NCBI GenBank assembly: GCA_000242815.2
Contig: AHHB01000007.1
Span: forward strand, 1-64,000
From: Janthinobacterium lividum PAMC 25724
Lineage (GTDB): Bacteria > Pseudomonadota > Gammaproteobacteria > Burkholderiales > Burkholderiaceae_D
Reading direction: 5' to 3'
DNA: 64,000 nucleotides
Every line of letters starts with the position of its first letter. Position 1 is the first letter of the stretch. This document shows, piece after piece, positions 1 to 8,501 of this stretch. Position numbers and translations under genes: made by a program. The notes under the pieces were generated by a model. That model did no database searches. It was not told the DNA's origin and was given only the letters and a program-made list of their open reading frames with translations.

Positions 1-1
1 G

Positions 2-1363
2 GCGCCGGCCGCTGCCGCGCCAGCGGCCGCGCCCGTCGCTAATAAGGGCGATACCAGCTTCATGATGATCAGTACCTTATTGGTGATCTTGATGACGATT
101 CCCGGCCTGGCTCTGTTCTACGGCGGCCTGGTGCGCTCCAAGAATATGTTGTCGGTGCTGATGCAAGTGTTCATGGTGTTCGCGCTGATCATCGTTCTGT
201 GGTGCATCTACGGTTACTCGATCGCCTTCACGGAAAAAACTGCCTTCTTCGGTGGCTTCGACCGCTTGTTCCTGAACGGCATCTGGGATCCCGCCAAGGG
301 CACGTTTGCCGCCGCCGCCACCTTTAGCAAGGGTGTTGTCATTCCCGAGTTCATCTTCGTGGCTTTCCAGGGCACATTTGCCGCCATCACGTGCGCGCTG
401 ATCGTTGGCGCCTTTGCCGAGCGCGCCAAGTTTGCCGCCGTGCTGGCCTTCGTCGTGCTGTGGTTCACGTTTGCCTACCTGCCAGCGGCGCACATGGTGT
501 GGTTCTGGACCGGGCCTGACCTGATCACCAACGCTGCCACCTCGGCCAGCGAAGCCCTGAAGGCAGGCTGGATCTGGCAAACAGGCGCGCTCGATTTCGC
601 AGGCGGCACCGTGGTGCACATCAATGCCGCCGTCGCCGGCCTGGTCGGTGCGATCATGATCGGCAAGCGCGTCGGCTACGGCCGTGAATCGATGGCGCCG
701 CACTCGCTGACGATGACGATGATAGGCGCTTCCCTGTTGTGGGTGGGCTGGTTCGGTTTCAATGCCGGTTCCTCGCTCGAAGCGGGCGACGTGGCGGCCC
801 TGGCCTTCATCAACACGCTGCTGGCCACGGCCGCAGCCACCCTGTCGTGGGTGTTCGGCGAGTGGATCAGCAAAGGCAAGCCATCCATGCTCGGTGGTGC
901 GTCGGGCGCCGTTGCCGGCCTGGTGGCGATCACCCCTGCGGCCGGCTTTGTCGGCCCGATGGGCGGCCTGGTCATCGGCTTGCTGGCCGGTATCGTCTGC
1001 CTGTGGGGTGTGAACGGCCTGAAACGCCTGATCGGCGCCGACGATTCGCTCGACGTGTTCGGCGTGCATGGCGTAGGCGGCATCCTGGGTGCCCTGCTGA
1101 CCGGTGTGTTTGCTGCACCACAGCTGGGCGGTCAAGGTATCTTCGACTATGTTACCAACAAAATGTCGGCTGATCCCTATTCCATCGGCCACCAAGTGTG
1201 GGTGCAAGCGCAAGCGGTCGGCACCACCATCATCTGGTCGGCCCTGGTCTCCGTCATCGCCTATAAACTGGTTGATATCGTCATCGGCCTGCGCGTGCCG
1301 GAAGAAGAAGAGCGTGAAGGGCTCGATATCACCAGCCATGGTGAGCAGGCTTATCATGGTTAA
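2..1363 (+). CDS. amtB: Ammonium transporter (Amt family), 5' end outside the window
   Basis: Inner-membrane channel that takes up ammonium. The reading frame is open from the first bases of the window and encodes an Ala/Pro-rich stretch before the Met at 62, so the true start, and probably a signal peptide, lies upstream. Strong Amt hallmarks are visible: the FYGGLVRSKN segment of the first helix, and the two pore histidines in VHINA (codon at 617) and in FGVHGVGG (codon at 1067). Hydrophobic helices run throughout, and the charged cytoplasmic tail ends in HGEQAYHG. Such genes usually follow glnK, which would be just outside the window. A terminator follows at 1416, so the gene ends its transcription unit. 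Confidence 0.96.
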   Translation, partial: APAAAAPAAAPVANKGDTSFMMISTLLVILMTIPGLALFYGGLVRSKNMLSVLMQVFMVFALIIVLWCIYGYSIAFTEKTAFFGGFDRLFLNGIWDPAKGTFAAAATFSKGVVIPEFIFVAFQGTFAAITCALIVGAFAERAKFAAVLAFVVLWFTFAYLPAAHMVWFWTGPDLITNAATSASEALKAGWIWQTGALDFAGGTVVHINAAVAGLVGAIMIGKRVGYGRESMAPHSLTMTMIGASLLWVGWFGFNAGSSLEAGDVAALAFINTLLATAAATLSWVFGEWISKGKPSMLGGASGAVAGLVAITPAAGFVGPMGGLVIGLLAGIVCLWGVNGLKRLIGADDSLDVFGVHGVGGILGALLTGVFAAPQLGGQGIFDYVTNKMSADPYSIGHQVWVQAQAVGTTIIWSALVSVIAYKLVDIVIGLRVPEEEEREGLDITSHGEQAYHG

Positions 1364-1415
1364 ATGATAATAATCAGGCATGCCAGCGTTTCGCTGCGGC
1401 ATGTCTGGTGTGCAA

Positions 1416-1442
1416 AGGCGCCTCATCGAGGTGCCTTTTTTT
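1416..1442 (+). terminator. Rho-independent terminator after amt
   Basis: A 9-bp stem (AGGCGCCTC / GAGGTGCCT, with one G-T pair), a 3-nt loop and a run of seven T. A second imperfect inverted repeat without a T-run lies just before it (about 1379-1403, arms CATGCC and GGCATG). Confidence 0.85.
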
Positions 1443-1567
1443 CATTGTGGGAACCGTAAAGGTCTTTAAAACAAGGCCTTTGCCCCGATGTAGGCTACTT
1501 ACACGGTAATATAGTCGGTAGTTCTGTGTGCTTTTTTGAATACTGCACATAATTTAAGGATGTAACT

Positions 1568-2866
1568 ATGGCTCCCCATCTCGTCACGGCCCTGACCGGA
1601 CCGCTGCTCGACCTCGAAAAAAAGATTCTGGCCGCGACGCCGGCCATTGAGCGCTGGTTCCGCATGGAGTGGCAAGAGCACACGCCACCGTTCTATTGCT
1701 CGGTAGACTTGCGTAACGCGGGCTACAAGCTGGCGCCTGTCGATACCAATTTGTTCCCCGGTGGTTTTCATAACCTGGCCACGGAAATGCTGCCCTTGTC
1801 CGTGCAGGCGGCCATGGCTGCCATCGACAAGTATTGTCCGGACGCCCGCAATCTGCTGATGGTGCCGGAATTGCACAACACCACGCCGCAATACCTGCAA
1901 AACGTGGCGCGCCTGATGCAGATTTTCCGCCAGACGGGCCTGCACGTGCGCCTCGGCTCGTGGTTGCCCGAGATCACGCAGCCGACGCCATTGGCACTGC
2001 CAGATGGCAATATGCTCGTCATCGAGCCCCTCGTACGCCTGAACAATGGCCGTCGCCTGGGCTTGAAGGATTTCGATCCATGCACCATCTTGCTGAATAA
2101 CGACTTGTCGGACGGCATCCCCGATATCTTGCAAAACATTCATGAACAAAGCCTGCTGCCGCCCTTGCACGCTGGCTGGGCCTTGCGCCGCAAGAGCAAC
2201 CACTACACAGCGTACGATGAAGTGGTGAAAAAATTCGGCAAGATGATCGATGTCGACCCTTGGATGCTCAACCCTTTCCACGCCAAGTGCAGCGACGTTA
2301 ACTTCCAGGAAGGCGAGGGCGAAGACGCGCTGGCCGCCAGCGTCGACGTGCTGCTGGCCAAGATCCGCAAAAAATACAAGGAATACGGCATCAAGGAAAA
2401 GCCCTTCGTCATCGTCAAGCCCGATGCAGGCACGTATGGCACGGGCATCATGACGGTGCGCGACGCCAGCGAAGTGCGCGACTTGTCGCGCAAGCAGCGT
2501 GACAAGATGTCCATCGTCAAGGATGGCAAGATCGTCACCGACGTTATCATCCAGGAAGGTGTGCCGACCTTTGAAAGCATCAAGGATGCCGTCGCCGAGC
2601 CTGTCGTCTACATGATCGACCGCTATGTGGTGGGCGGCTACTACCGCGTGCATGCGGAGCGCGGCGTGGATCAGAATCTGAACGCGCCCGGCTCGCAGTA
2701 CGTGCCGCTGGCGTTTGCCCAGCAGCATGCCGTACCGGACCTGCAGGCCAAGCCGGGCACGGCCGCGCCGAACCGCTTCTATGTGTATGGCGTGGTGGCG
2801 CGCCTGGCCTTGCTGGCCGCGTCGCTGGAAATGGAGCGCACGGACCCGAATCCCGAGGTGTATTGA
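1568..2866 (+). CDS. gshA: Glutamate--cysteine ligase, Thiobacillus/betaproteobacterial type
   Basis: First step of glutathione synthesis: ATP-dependent joining of glutamate and cysteine in the cytoplasm. At 432 aa the protein matches the GshA family typified by Acidithiobacillus rather than the E. coli GshA fold. The N-terminal region with FYCSVDLRNAGYKL and TNLFPGGFHNL is characteristic, and a basic ATP-grasp-like stretch (KPFVIVKPDAGTYGTGIMTV) lies near residue 280. The start at 1568 has AAGGA at 1556-1560. The next gene is gshB, so the two enzymes of the pathway are adjacent on one strand. Confidence 0.95.
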   Translation: MAPHLVTALTGPLLDLEKKILAATPAIERWFRMEWQEHTPPFYCSVDLRNAGYKLAPVDTNLFPGGFHNLATEMLPLSVQAAMAAIDKYCPDARNLLMVPELHNTTPQYLQNVARLMQIFRQTGLHVRLGSWLPEITQPTPLALPDGNMLVIEPLVRLNNGRRLGLKDFDPCTILLNNDLSDGIPDILQNIHEQSLLPPLHAGWALRRKSNHYTAYDEVVKKFGKMIDVDPWMLNPFHAKCSDVNFQEGEGEDALAASVDVLLAKIRKKYKEYGIKEKPFVIVKPDAGTYGTGIMTVRDASEVRDLSRKQRDKMSIVKDGKIVTDVIIQEGVPTFESIKDAVAEPVVYMIDRYVVGGYYRVHAERGVDQNLNAPGSQYVPLAFAQQHAVPDLQAKPGTAAPNRFYVYGVVARLALLAASLEMERTDPNPEVY

Positions 2867-2882
2867 TTCATCACTGCGGTTT

Positions 2883-2910
2883 GCCGGGCGCGCTGACGAC
2901 TGCGCCCGGC
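2883..2910 (+). repeat. Perfect inverted repeat between gshA and gshB
   Basis: The arms GCCGGGCGC (2883-2891) and GCGCCCGGC (2902-2910) can form a 9-bp GC hairpin with a 10-nt loop. There is no T-run, so it is not a classical terminator. It could stabilise the gshA 3' end or attenuate read-through into gshB. A TAGAAT hexamer at 2920-2925 could be the -10 of a separate gshB promoter, but no good -35 is seen. Confidence 0.6.
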
Positions 2911-2963
2911 GATCTCGGCTAGAATCATGCATTCCTTATCCAGGTTCCCCGATTGGACGCACC

Positions 2964-3932
2964 ATGAAAATTGCATTCCTTGCCGACCCGCTGGCAGGCT
3001 TCAAGACTTACAAAGATTCCACCTACGCCATGATGCGCGAGGCGGCCAGGCGCGGTCATGCCATCTACGCCTTCGAGCAGAAGGACATGGCGCTCGAAGA
3101 GGGCATCGTCACGGCACTGGTACAGCATATCGAGTTGACCGGCGATGAACACGACTGGTATAAAATCGTATCGAGCGAAGAAGTGCGCCTGTCGGCCCTG
3201 GACGCCATCATCGAGCGCAAAGACCCGCCGTTTGACATGGAATATGTGTATGGCACGTATTTGCTGGAGTTGGCGGAAAAGCAGGGCGCACACGTCTTCA
3301 ACAAGCCGTCTGCGATCCGCGACAATAATGAAAAGCTGGCCATTGCGCAGTTTTCCGAATTCACTTCGCCGACCCTGGTGACGTCGAGCGAAGCGCGCCT
3401 GCGCGCCTTTCACGCCAAGCACCAAGACGTCATCTTCAAGCCGCTCGACGGCATGGGCGGCACGGGCATCTTCCGCGTCAAGGCCGATGGCCTGAACCTG
3501 GGCGCCATCATCGAGACTTTGAGCGAGAATGGCGCGCAGACCATCATGGCGCAGCGTTTTATTGCCGATATCGTCAAGGGTGACAAGCGTATCCTCGTCA
3601 TCGGTGGCAAGCCGGTGCCGTTCGCGCTGGCGCGCATCCCGCAGGCGGGCGAAGTGCGCGGCAACCTGGCCGCCGGCGGCACGGGGGTGGCGCAGCCATT
3701 GACGGCGCGCGACCTGGAAATTGCTGAAAAACTGGGCCCGATCCTGGCCGCGCGTGGCCTGATGCTGGTAGGATTGGACGTCATCGGCGACTATCTGACG
3801 GAAGTCAATGTCACCAGCCCGACCTGCTTCCAGGAAATCATGCAGCAGACCGGTTTCGATGTCGCTGCCATGTTTGTCGACGCCGTCGAGCATGGCGTTG
3901 CGCAAGCGCAGCAGCGTCAAAAGGTGCAATGA
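2964..3932 (+). CDS. gshB: Glutathione synthase
   Basis: Second step of glutathione synthesis, adding glycine to gamma-glutamylcysteine with ATP. The product has 322 aa, normal for the family. Start MKIAFLADPL is the canonical GshB N-terminus. Motifs include DPPFDMEYVYGTYLLE, NKPSAIRDNNEKL and the ATP-grasp glycine loop KPLDGMGGTGI around residue 159. NVTSPT near the C-terminus belongs to the metal/substrate site. The frame is open further upstream, but the conserved start fixes the ATG at 2964. The stop overlaps the start of the EIIA gene by 4 bp (ATGA), indicating translational coupling. Confidence 0.96.
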   Translation: MKIAFLADPLAGFKTYKDSTYAMMREAARRGHAIYAFEQKDMALEEGIVTALVQHIELTGDEHDWYKIVSSEEVRLSALDAIIERKDPPFDMEYVYGTYLLELAEKQGAHVFNKPSAIRDNNEKLAIAQFSEFTSPTLVTSSEARLRAFHAKHQDVIFKPLDGMGGTGIFRVKADGLNLGAIIETLSENGAQTIMAQRFIADIVKGDKRILVIGGKPVPFALARIPQAGEVRGNLAAGGTGVAQPLTARDLEIAEKLGPILAARGLMLVGLDVIGDYLTEVNVTSPTCFQEIMQQTGFDVAAMFVDAVEHGVAQAQQRQKVQ

Positions 3933-4339
3933 CCATGGTAGGGATTTTGCTCATGACCCACGCACCGCTGGGACAGGCGTTCATCGCCGCCTGCGCGCAT
4001 GTGTTTCGCGGGCCAACGGAACGTTTTGAAGCCATCGACGTCGTCGCAGACCAGGACCTGGCGGAAGTGCAAAAGCTGGCATCCGAAGCCATCTGCCGCC
4101 TCGACGATGGCTCCGGCGTGCTGGTGATTACCGATGTGAAGGGCGGCACGCCGTCGAACTGCTGCAACAAGCTGGCCGATGCGGGCCGGGTGGAAGTCAT
4201 CGCCGGCATCAGCCTGCCCATGCTGCTGCGCGCCATCACGTACCGCCGCGACACGCTCGACGTGGTGGTGGAGATGGCGCTGGCAGGTGCGCAAAGCGGC
4301 GCTGTGCGCGTCGATAACCGTATCCGCGTGGGCGAATAA
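3929..4339 (+). CDS. PTS EIIA component, mannose/fructose (EIIA-Man) family
   Basis: Small cytoplasmic phosphocarrier of the mannose-class PTS (136 aa). The phospho-accepting histidine is His11 in LLMTHAPLG (His9 if the Met at 3935 is the start). The GGTPSN motif, typical of the family, is at residues 73-78. No EIIB, EIIC or EIID gene is nearby: it is followed only by HPr and Enzyme I. This is the incomplete, presumably regulatory PTS known in many betaproteobacteria. It overlaps gshB by 4 bp, so it is probably co-transcribed with glutathione synthesis. Confidence 0.9.
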   Translation: MTMVGILLMTHAPLGQAFIAACAHVFRGPTERFEAIDVVADQDLAEVQKLASEAICRLDDGSGVLVITDVKGGTPSNCCNKLADAGRVEVIAGISLPMLLRAITYRRDTLDVVVEMALAGAQSGAVRVDNRIRVGE

Positions 4340-4351
4340 GGAAGTACATGG

Positions 4352-4377
4352 CCGCCGCCCTGAAGGCGGCGGGTTTT
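4352..4377 (+). terminator. Hairpin with short U-run between EIIA and HPr genes
   Basis: The 8-bp stem CCGCCGCC / GGCGGCGG (4352-4359 and 4365-4372), loop CTGAA, is followed by GTTTTATA. The T-run is weak, so this is more likely a partial attenuator or processing hairpin than a full stop. It could set different amounts of EIIA and HPr. Confidence 0.5.
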
Positions 4378-4431
4378 ATAGACCAAGATTGTCATCAGCG
4401 TAGTGCATTCAGGGATAGAGACCATATAAAA

Positions 4432-4701
4432 ATGATTCAAAAAGAACTCGAAATCATCAACAAGCTGGGACTGCATGCTCGCGCCTCCGCCAAATTTACC
4501 CAGCTCGCCGCCAAGTTCAAGAGCGACGTCTGGCTGACCCGTAACGCGCGCCGCATCAACGCCAAGTCCATCATGGGCGTCATGATGCTGGCCGCCGGCA
4601 AGGGCGCGAAAGTGACCCTGGAAGCCGAGGGCGATGATGAGCAAGCATGTGTCGATGCGCTCACCGCCCTGATTAATGACAGGTTTGGCGAAGGCGAGTA
4701 A
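4432..4701 (+). CDS. ptsH: Phosphocarrier protein HPr
   Basis: General PTS phosphocarrier of 89 aa. The active-site His15 lies in LGLHARAS. Ser46 lies in NAKSIMGVMML, the site phosphorylated by HPr kinase in organisms that have that enzyme. The frame extends upstream to 4348, but the canonical start MIQKELEI and family length fix the ATG at 4432. A TATAAA sequence lies immediately upstream. The stop codon shares its last base with an upstream ATG of the Enzyme I frame. Confidence 0.95.
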   Translation: MIQKELEIINKLGLHARASAKFTQLAAKFKSDVWLTRNARRINAKSIMGVMMLAAGKGAKVTLEAEGDDEQACVDALTALINDRFGEGE

Positions 4702-4745
4702 TGCCCGCCGAACGCAGCCGCAGCCGCCTTCCGACAGGTCACCCC

Positions 4746-6487
4746 ATGGCATCTTTCACGCTCCACGGCATCCCGGTCTCCCGCGGCATCGCCATTGGCC
4801 GCGCGCATCTGCTGGCGCCGGCCGCCCTAGACGTCAAACATTACCTGGTCGCCCAGGAACAGATCGAAGCCGAAGTCCAGCGTTTGCAAAACGCCATTGC
4901 TGCCGTCCACAAAGAGCTGCAAACCCTGTGGAACGAACTGCCGAAAGATGCGCCCACCGAACTGGGCGCGTTCATCGACGTGCACGCGCTGATCCTGTCG
5001 GATCCGCTGATTGCCGAAGCGCCGCTCGACATCATCCGTTCGCGCCATTACAACGCCGAATGGGCGCTGCTGACGCAAATCGATGAATTGTCGGCGCAGT
5101 TCGACGAAATCGAAGACCCGTATTTGCGCGAACGCAAGGCCGACATCCAGCAGGTGGCCGAGCGCGTGCTGAAGGTCTTGTTGGGCACCGAGCAGCTGCT
5201 GCCGAAAGCGCCCGCCGAAGATGAATTGCTGGCGCAGATGATCGTGGTCGCGCACGATATCTCGCCGGCCGACATGCTGCAGTTCCGCGACCGTTCCTTT
5301 ATCGGCTTTATCACCGATGTGGGCGGACAGAATTCGCACACGGCCATCGTTGCGCGCAGCCTCGATATCCCGGCAGCCGTCGGCATGTCGCAGGCCTCGA
5401 TGCTGATCGGGCAGGACGACTGGCTGATCATCGACGGCGACGCTGGCGTCGTCATTGCCAACCCCAGCGCACTGGTGCTGGAGCAGTATCGCGAGCGCCA
5501 GGTGGCCATGCAGCGCGCGCGCAAGAAGCTGGGCAAACTGAAAAAAACGCCGGCCGTCACCAGGTGCGGTACGCCGGTGACCCTGCTGGCAAATATCGAA
5601 TTGCCCGAAGATTGCGTGTTTGCGCTGGAATCGGGTGCCAGCGGCGTGGGCTTGTTCCGTTCCGAATTCCTGTTCATGGGTCGCGCCCACAAGATTCCCA
5701 CCGAGGATGAGCAGTTCGAGGCTTACCGCAACACGGTGCAGTCGATGAAAGGGCGCGTGGTGACTATCCGCACGCTCGACATCGGCGCCGATAAGCCGCT
5801 CGACCAGTCCGACCATACGGCCTTGAATCCTGCCCTGGGCTTGCGTGCCATCCGTTACTGCCTGGCCGAGCCGCAGCTGTTCCTGACGCAGTTGCGTGCG
5901 ATTCTGCGCGCCTCGGCCTTCGGCAAGGTGCGCATCCTGATCCCCATGCTGGCGCATGCCTTCGAGATCGACCAGTCGCTGGCCATGATCGCGCAAGCCA
6001 AGGCCAGCCTGCGCGAGGACGGTGTCAAGTTCGACGATGCCGTCGAAGTGGGCGCCATGATCGAGATACCGGCTGCCGCGCTGGCGCTGCCCATGTTCGT
6101 CAAGCGCATGGATTTCCTGTCGATCGGCACGAATGACCTGATCCAGTACACCCTGGCGATCGACCGCGTCGATTACGAAGTGGCGCATTTGTACAATCCG
6201 CTGCATCCGGCTGTGCTGCAGCTGATCTCCATGACGATCGCGGCTGGCCACAAGGCGGGCATCGATGTGGCCGTGTGTGGCGAAATGGCGGGCGACGTGA
6301 AGCTCACGCGCTTGCTGCTGGGGATGGGCTGCGCGAGTTTTCCATGCACCCGGCGCAACTGCTGGCGGTCAAGCAAGAGATACTCAATAGCGATTTGGGC
6401 CTGATTGCACCACAAATGCGCAAAATTATGCGTTCCATGGAACCAAATGTGATCGCGGAAGCTGTCCAGCAGTTGCAGCTCATGTAA
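4746..6487 (+). pseudogene. ptsI: PTS Enzyme I gene (ptsI) interrupted by a single-base frameshift
   Basis: Phosphoenolpyruvate--protein phosphotransferase, which passes phosphate from PEP to HPr. From MASFTLHGIP at 4746 the frame encodes a normal Enzyme I: the active His is about residue 198 in GGQNSHTAIVAR, and the PEP-binding half includes GLFRSEFLFMGR, SIGTNDLIQYTLAIDR and CGEMAGD. At about 6329 it leaves the family sequence (GMGCASFPCTRR) and stops at 6404. The missing end, LREFSMHPAQLL through LQLM, continues in another frame from 6329 to 6487. One extra C (GGGCCTGCG instead of GGGCTGCG) would restore 580 aa, the usual length. As read, the last ~50 residues are lost. It may be a sequencing error. 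Confidence 0.9.
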
Positions 6488-6489
6488 AC

Positions 6490-6611
6490 TAACACCTCGC
6501 CAAATCTACTGCGCGTCGCGATTTGCGGCCTGCGATGCTCGCTGTGCTCAAGCACAGCTGCGCTTCTCGGCCACAACTCACTGCCGCTCGCTACGATTTT
6601 GCGAGGTGTTA
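6490..6611 (+). repeat. Structured intergenic repeat element, copy A (long form)
   Basis: Terminal arms TAACACCTCGC (6490-6500) and GCGAGGTGTTA (6601-6611) are perfect 11-bp inverted repeats. The interior has a further hairpin, GCTGTGCT-CA-AGCACAGC (6541-6558). Read on the minus strand, the interior shares the blocks CGTAGCGAG, CGAGCATCGCAG and ATCGCGACGCGCA, in that order, with the element at 28679-28749. It sits directly behind the ptsI stop and could act as a terminator or 3' stabiliser. Confidence 0.75.
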
Positions 6612-6693
6612 TGCACTCATGTTGCAAAACCTATCATCGGGGTTTTGCATCGACTATGGCCCGTGGGGCCGCCTCCTTTATAAACCGACACAC
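6612..6693 (+). promoter_or_regulatory. Structured leader of metX
   Basis: The stretch before metX contains a perfect 9-bp hairpin, TGCAAAACC / GGTTTTGCA (6623-6631 and 6641-6649). Just downstream is a short GGCCC/GGGCC stem-loop (about 6658-6670). No Shine-Dalgarno sequence is evident before the ATG at 6694. No known SAM riboswitch consensus is recognisable by eye, so a regulatory role is inference from structure and position only. Confidence 0.4.
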
Positions 6694-7893
6694 ATGTCAT
6701 CCATTGGAATCGTTTCGCCGCAAACTATGTATTTTGCGCAACCCCTGCAGCTGCAAAGCGGAGCATCGCTGCGGGACTATATGTTGATGTATGAAACCTA
6801 CGGCACCCTGAACGCCGACAAATCGAACGCGGTGCTGGTCTGCCATGCCCTCAATGCCTCGCACCACGTGGCCGGCGTGTATGCCGACGCAGCAAAGAGC
6901 ACGGGCTGGTGGGACAATATGGTCGGTCCCGGCAAGCCGCTCGACACGGACAAATTCTTCGTCATCGGCGTCAACAATCTGGGCTCCTGCTTCGGCTCGA
7001 CGGGGCCCATGCACACCAATCCCGCGACCGGCAAGCCGTATGGCGCTTCCTTCCCCGTCGTCACGGTGGAAGACTGGGTCAGCGCACAGGCGCGCCTGGC
7101 CGATGAACTGGGCATCACCCAGTTCGCCGCCGTGATGGGCGGCTCTCTGGGCGGCATGCAGGCGCTGGCGTGGAGCATCATGTTCCCCGAGCGCTTGCGT
7201 CATTGCGTGGTGATTGCCTCGACGGCCAAGCTGTCGGCGCAAAATATCGCCTTCAATGATGTGGCGCGCCAAGCCATCTTGTCCGACCCCGATTACCGCG
7301 GCGGCGACTTTTATGCGCACGGCGTGGTGCCGAAGAACGGCTTGCGCGTGGCGCGCATGGTGGGGCACATCACCTATCTGTCGAATGACGACATGGCCGA
7401 GAAATTCGGCCGCAAGCTGCGCGACGCGGCGCAGACGGGCGACTACAAGTTCGGCTTCGGCATCGACTTCGAGATCGAATCGTATCTGCGCTACCAGGGC
7501 GACAAGTTTTCCGAGTATTTTGACGCCAATACTTACCTGCTCATTACCAAGGCGCTCGATTATTTCGATCCGGCGCGCGCGCATGGCGGCGACCTGGCCA
7601 AGGCCCTGTCGGGCACCAAGGCCAAGTTTTTCCTCGCTTCGTTTTCTACCGACTGGCGTTTCTCGCCCGAGCGCAGCCGCGAAATCGTCGAGGCCCTGGT
7701 GTGCAACCGCCGCCAGGTGACCTATGCGGAAATCGACGCGCCGCACGGTCACGACGCCTTTTTGCTGGAAGACTCGCGCTACATGAACATGGTGCGCGCC
7801 TATTATGGCCAGGTATGGAATGACATCAACGTAGGCGCGCATGCAGCAGCCAAGAACACCGCCGTGCGCCAGGGCGCCAAGGAGACAGCATGA
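6694..7893 (+). CDS. metX: Homoserine O-acyltransferase MetX
   Basis: Acylates homoserine in methionine biosynthesis (399 aa, alpha/beta-hydrolase fold). The nucleophile is Ser151 in GGSLGGMQA. The catalytic Asp is probably in [10 protein letters not shown], and the His in [10 protein letters not shown] near the C-terminus. The frame is open back to 6523, but the family start [10 protein letters not shown] fixes the ATG at 6694. Family members use either acetyl-CoA or succinyl-CoA, and the sequence alone does not let me say which. The stop overlaps metW by 4 bp, the usual metXW pairing in Proteobacteria. Confidence 0.93.
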   Translation: MSSIGIVSPQTMYFAQPLQLQSGASLRDYMLMYETYGTLNADKSNAVLVCHALNASHHVAGVYADAAKSTGWWDNMVGPGKPLDTDKFFVIGVNNLGSCFGSTGPMHTNPATGKPYGASFPVVTVEDWVSAQARLADELGITQFAAVMGGSLGGMQALAWSIMFPERLRHCVVIASTAKLSAQNIAFNDVARQAILSDPDYRGGDFYAHGVVPKNGLRVARMVGHITYLSNDDMAEKFGRKLRDAAQTGDYKFGFGIDFEIESYLRYQGDKFSEYFDANTYLLITKALDYFDPARAHGGDLAKALSGTKAKFFLASFSTDWRFSPERSREIVEALVCNRRQVTYAEIDAPHGHDAFLLEDSRYMNMVRAYYGQVWNDINVGAHAAAKNTAVRQGAKETA

Positions 7894-8501
7894 CTTTTGA
7901 CGAATTGAGCGCCCTGCGCCCCGACCTGGCCTTCATCGCCCACTGGGTGCCGAACAAGGCACATGTGCTGGACGTGGGCTGCGGCGAAGGCGTGATGCTG
8001 CAGTATCTGCAAAGCGACAAGGAGTGCAGCGGCTACGGCATCGAGATTGCCGACGACAAGGTGCTGGCCAGCACCCTGCGTGGCGTCAACGTGATTCAGC
8101 AGGACATGGAAAAAGGCTTGGCCATTTTTGGCGACAACAGCTTTGACACGGTGCTGTGCCTGTCGTCCCTGCAGATGATGAAGCAGGTCGAGCCGCTACT
8201 GCGCGACATCGTGCGCGTGGGTGCCGAAGCCATTGTTTCGTTCCCCAATTTCGCCTACTGGCCACACCGCGTGGCATTGCTCAAAGGCCGCATGCCGGTG
8301 TCGAAATCGCTGCCCTACCAGTGGTATGACACGCCCAATGTGCGCTGCGCTACCATCAATGATTTCCGCGAACTGGCCGAGGAATGCGGCCTGGAAGTGA
8401 TCGACTGCGTGGCCCTGGCCGAAGGCAAGATGGTCTCCGTGCTGCCGAACTTGCGCGGCGACCTGGCCGTCTTCCGCCTGCGCAAAAAAGCGGTGCATTG
8501 A
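7890..8501 (+). CDS. metW: Methionine biosynthesis protein MetW
   Basis: Class I methyltransferase-fold protein of 203 aa encoded with MetX. The SAM-binding motif VLDVGCGEG is at about residues 27-35, followed by the acidic motif II and [11 protein letters not shown], which is typical of MetW. MetW is reported to be needed for MetX function, but its biochemical role is not settled. It overlaps metX by 4 bp and shares one base of its stop with the following start, so translational coupling through three genes is likely. Confidence 0.93.
   Translation: MTFDELSALRPDLAFIAHWVPNKAHVLDVGCGEGVMLQYLQSDKECSGYGIEIADDKVLASTLRGVNVIQQDMEKGLAIFGDNSFDTVLCLSSLQMMKQVEPLLRDIVRVGAEAIVSFPNFAYWPHRVALLKGRMPVSKSLPYQWYDTPNVRCATINDFRELAEECGLEVIDCVALAEGKMVSVLPNLRGDLAVFRLRKKAVH

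Noticed and set aside
6325..6335. Programmed -1 frameshifting in ptsI
   Set aside because: There is no X-XXY-YYZ slippery site or stimulatory structure at the shift point, and Enzyme I is not known to use recoding. A deletion or sequencing error is simpler.
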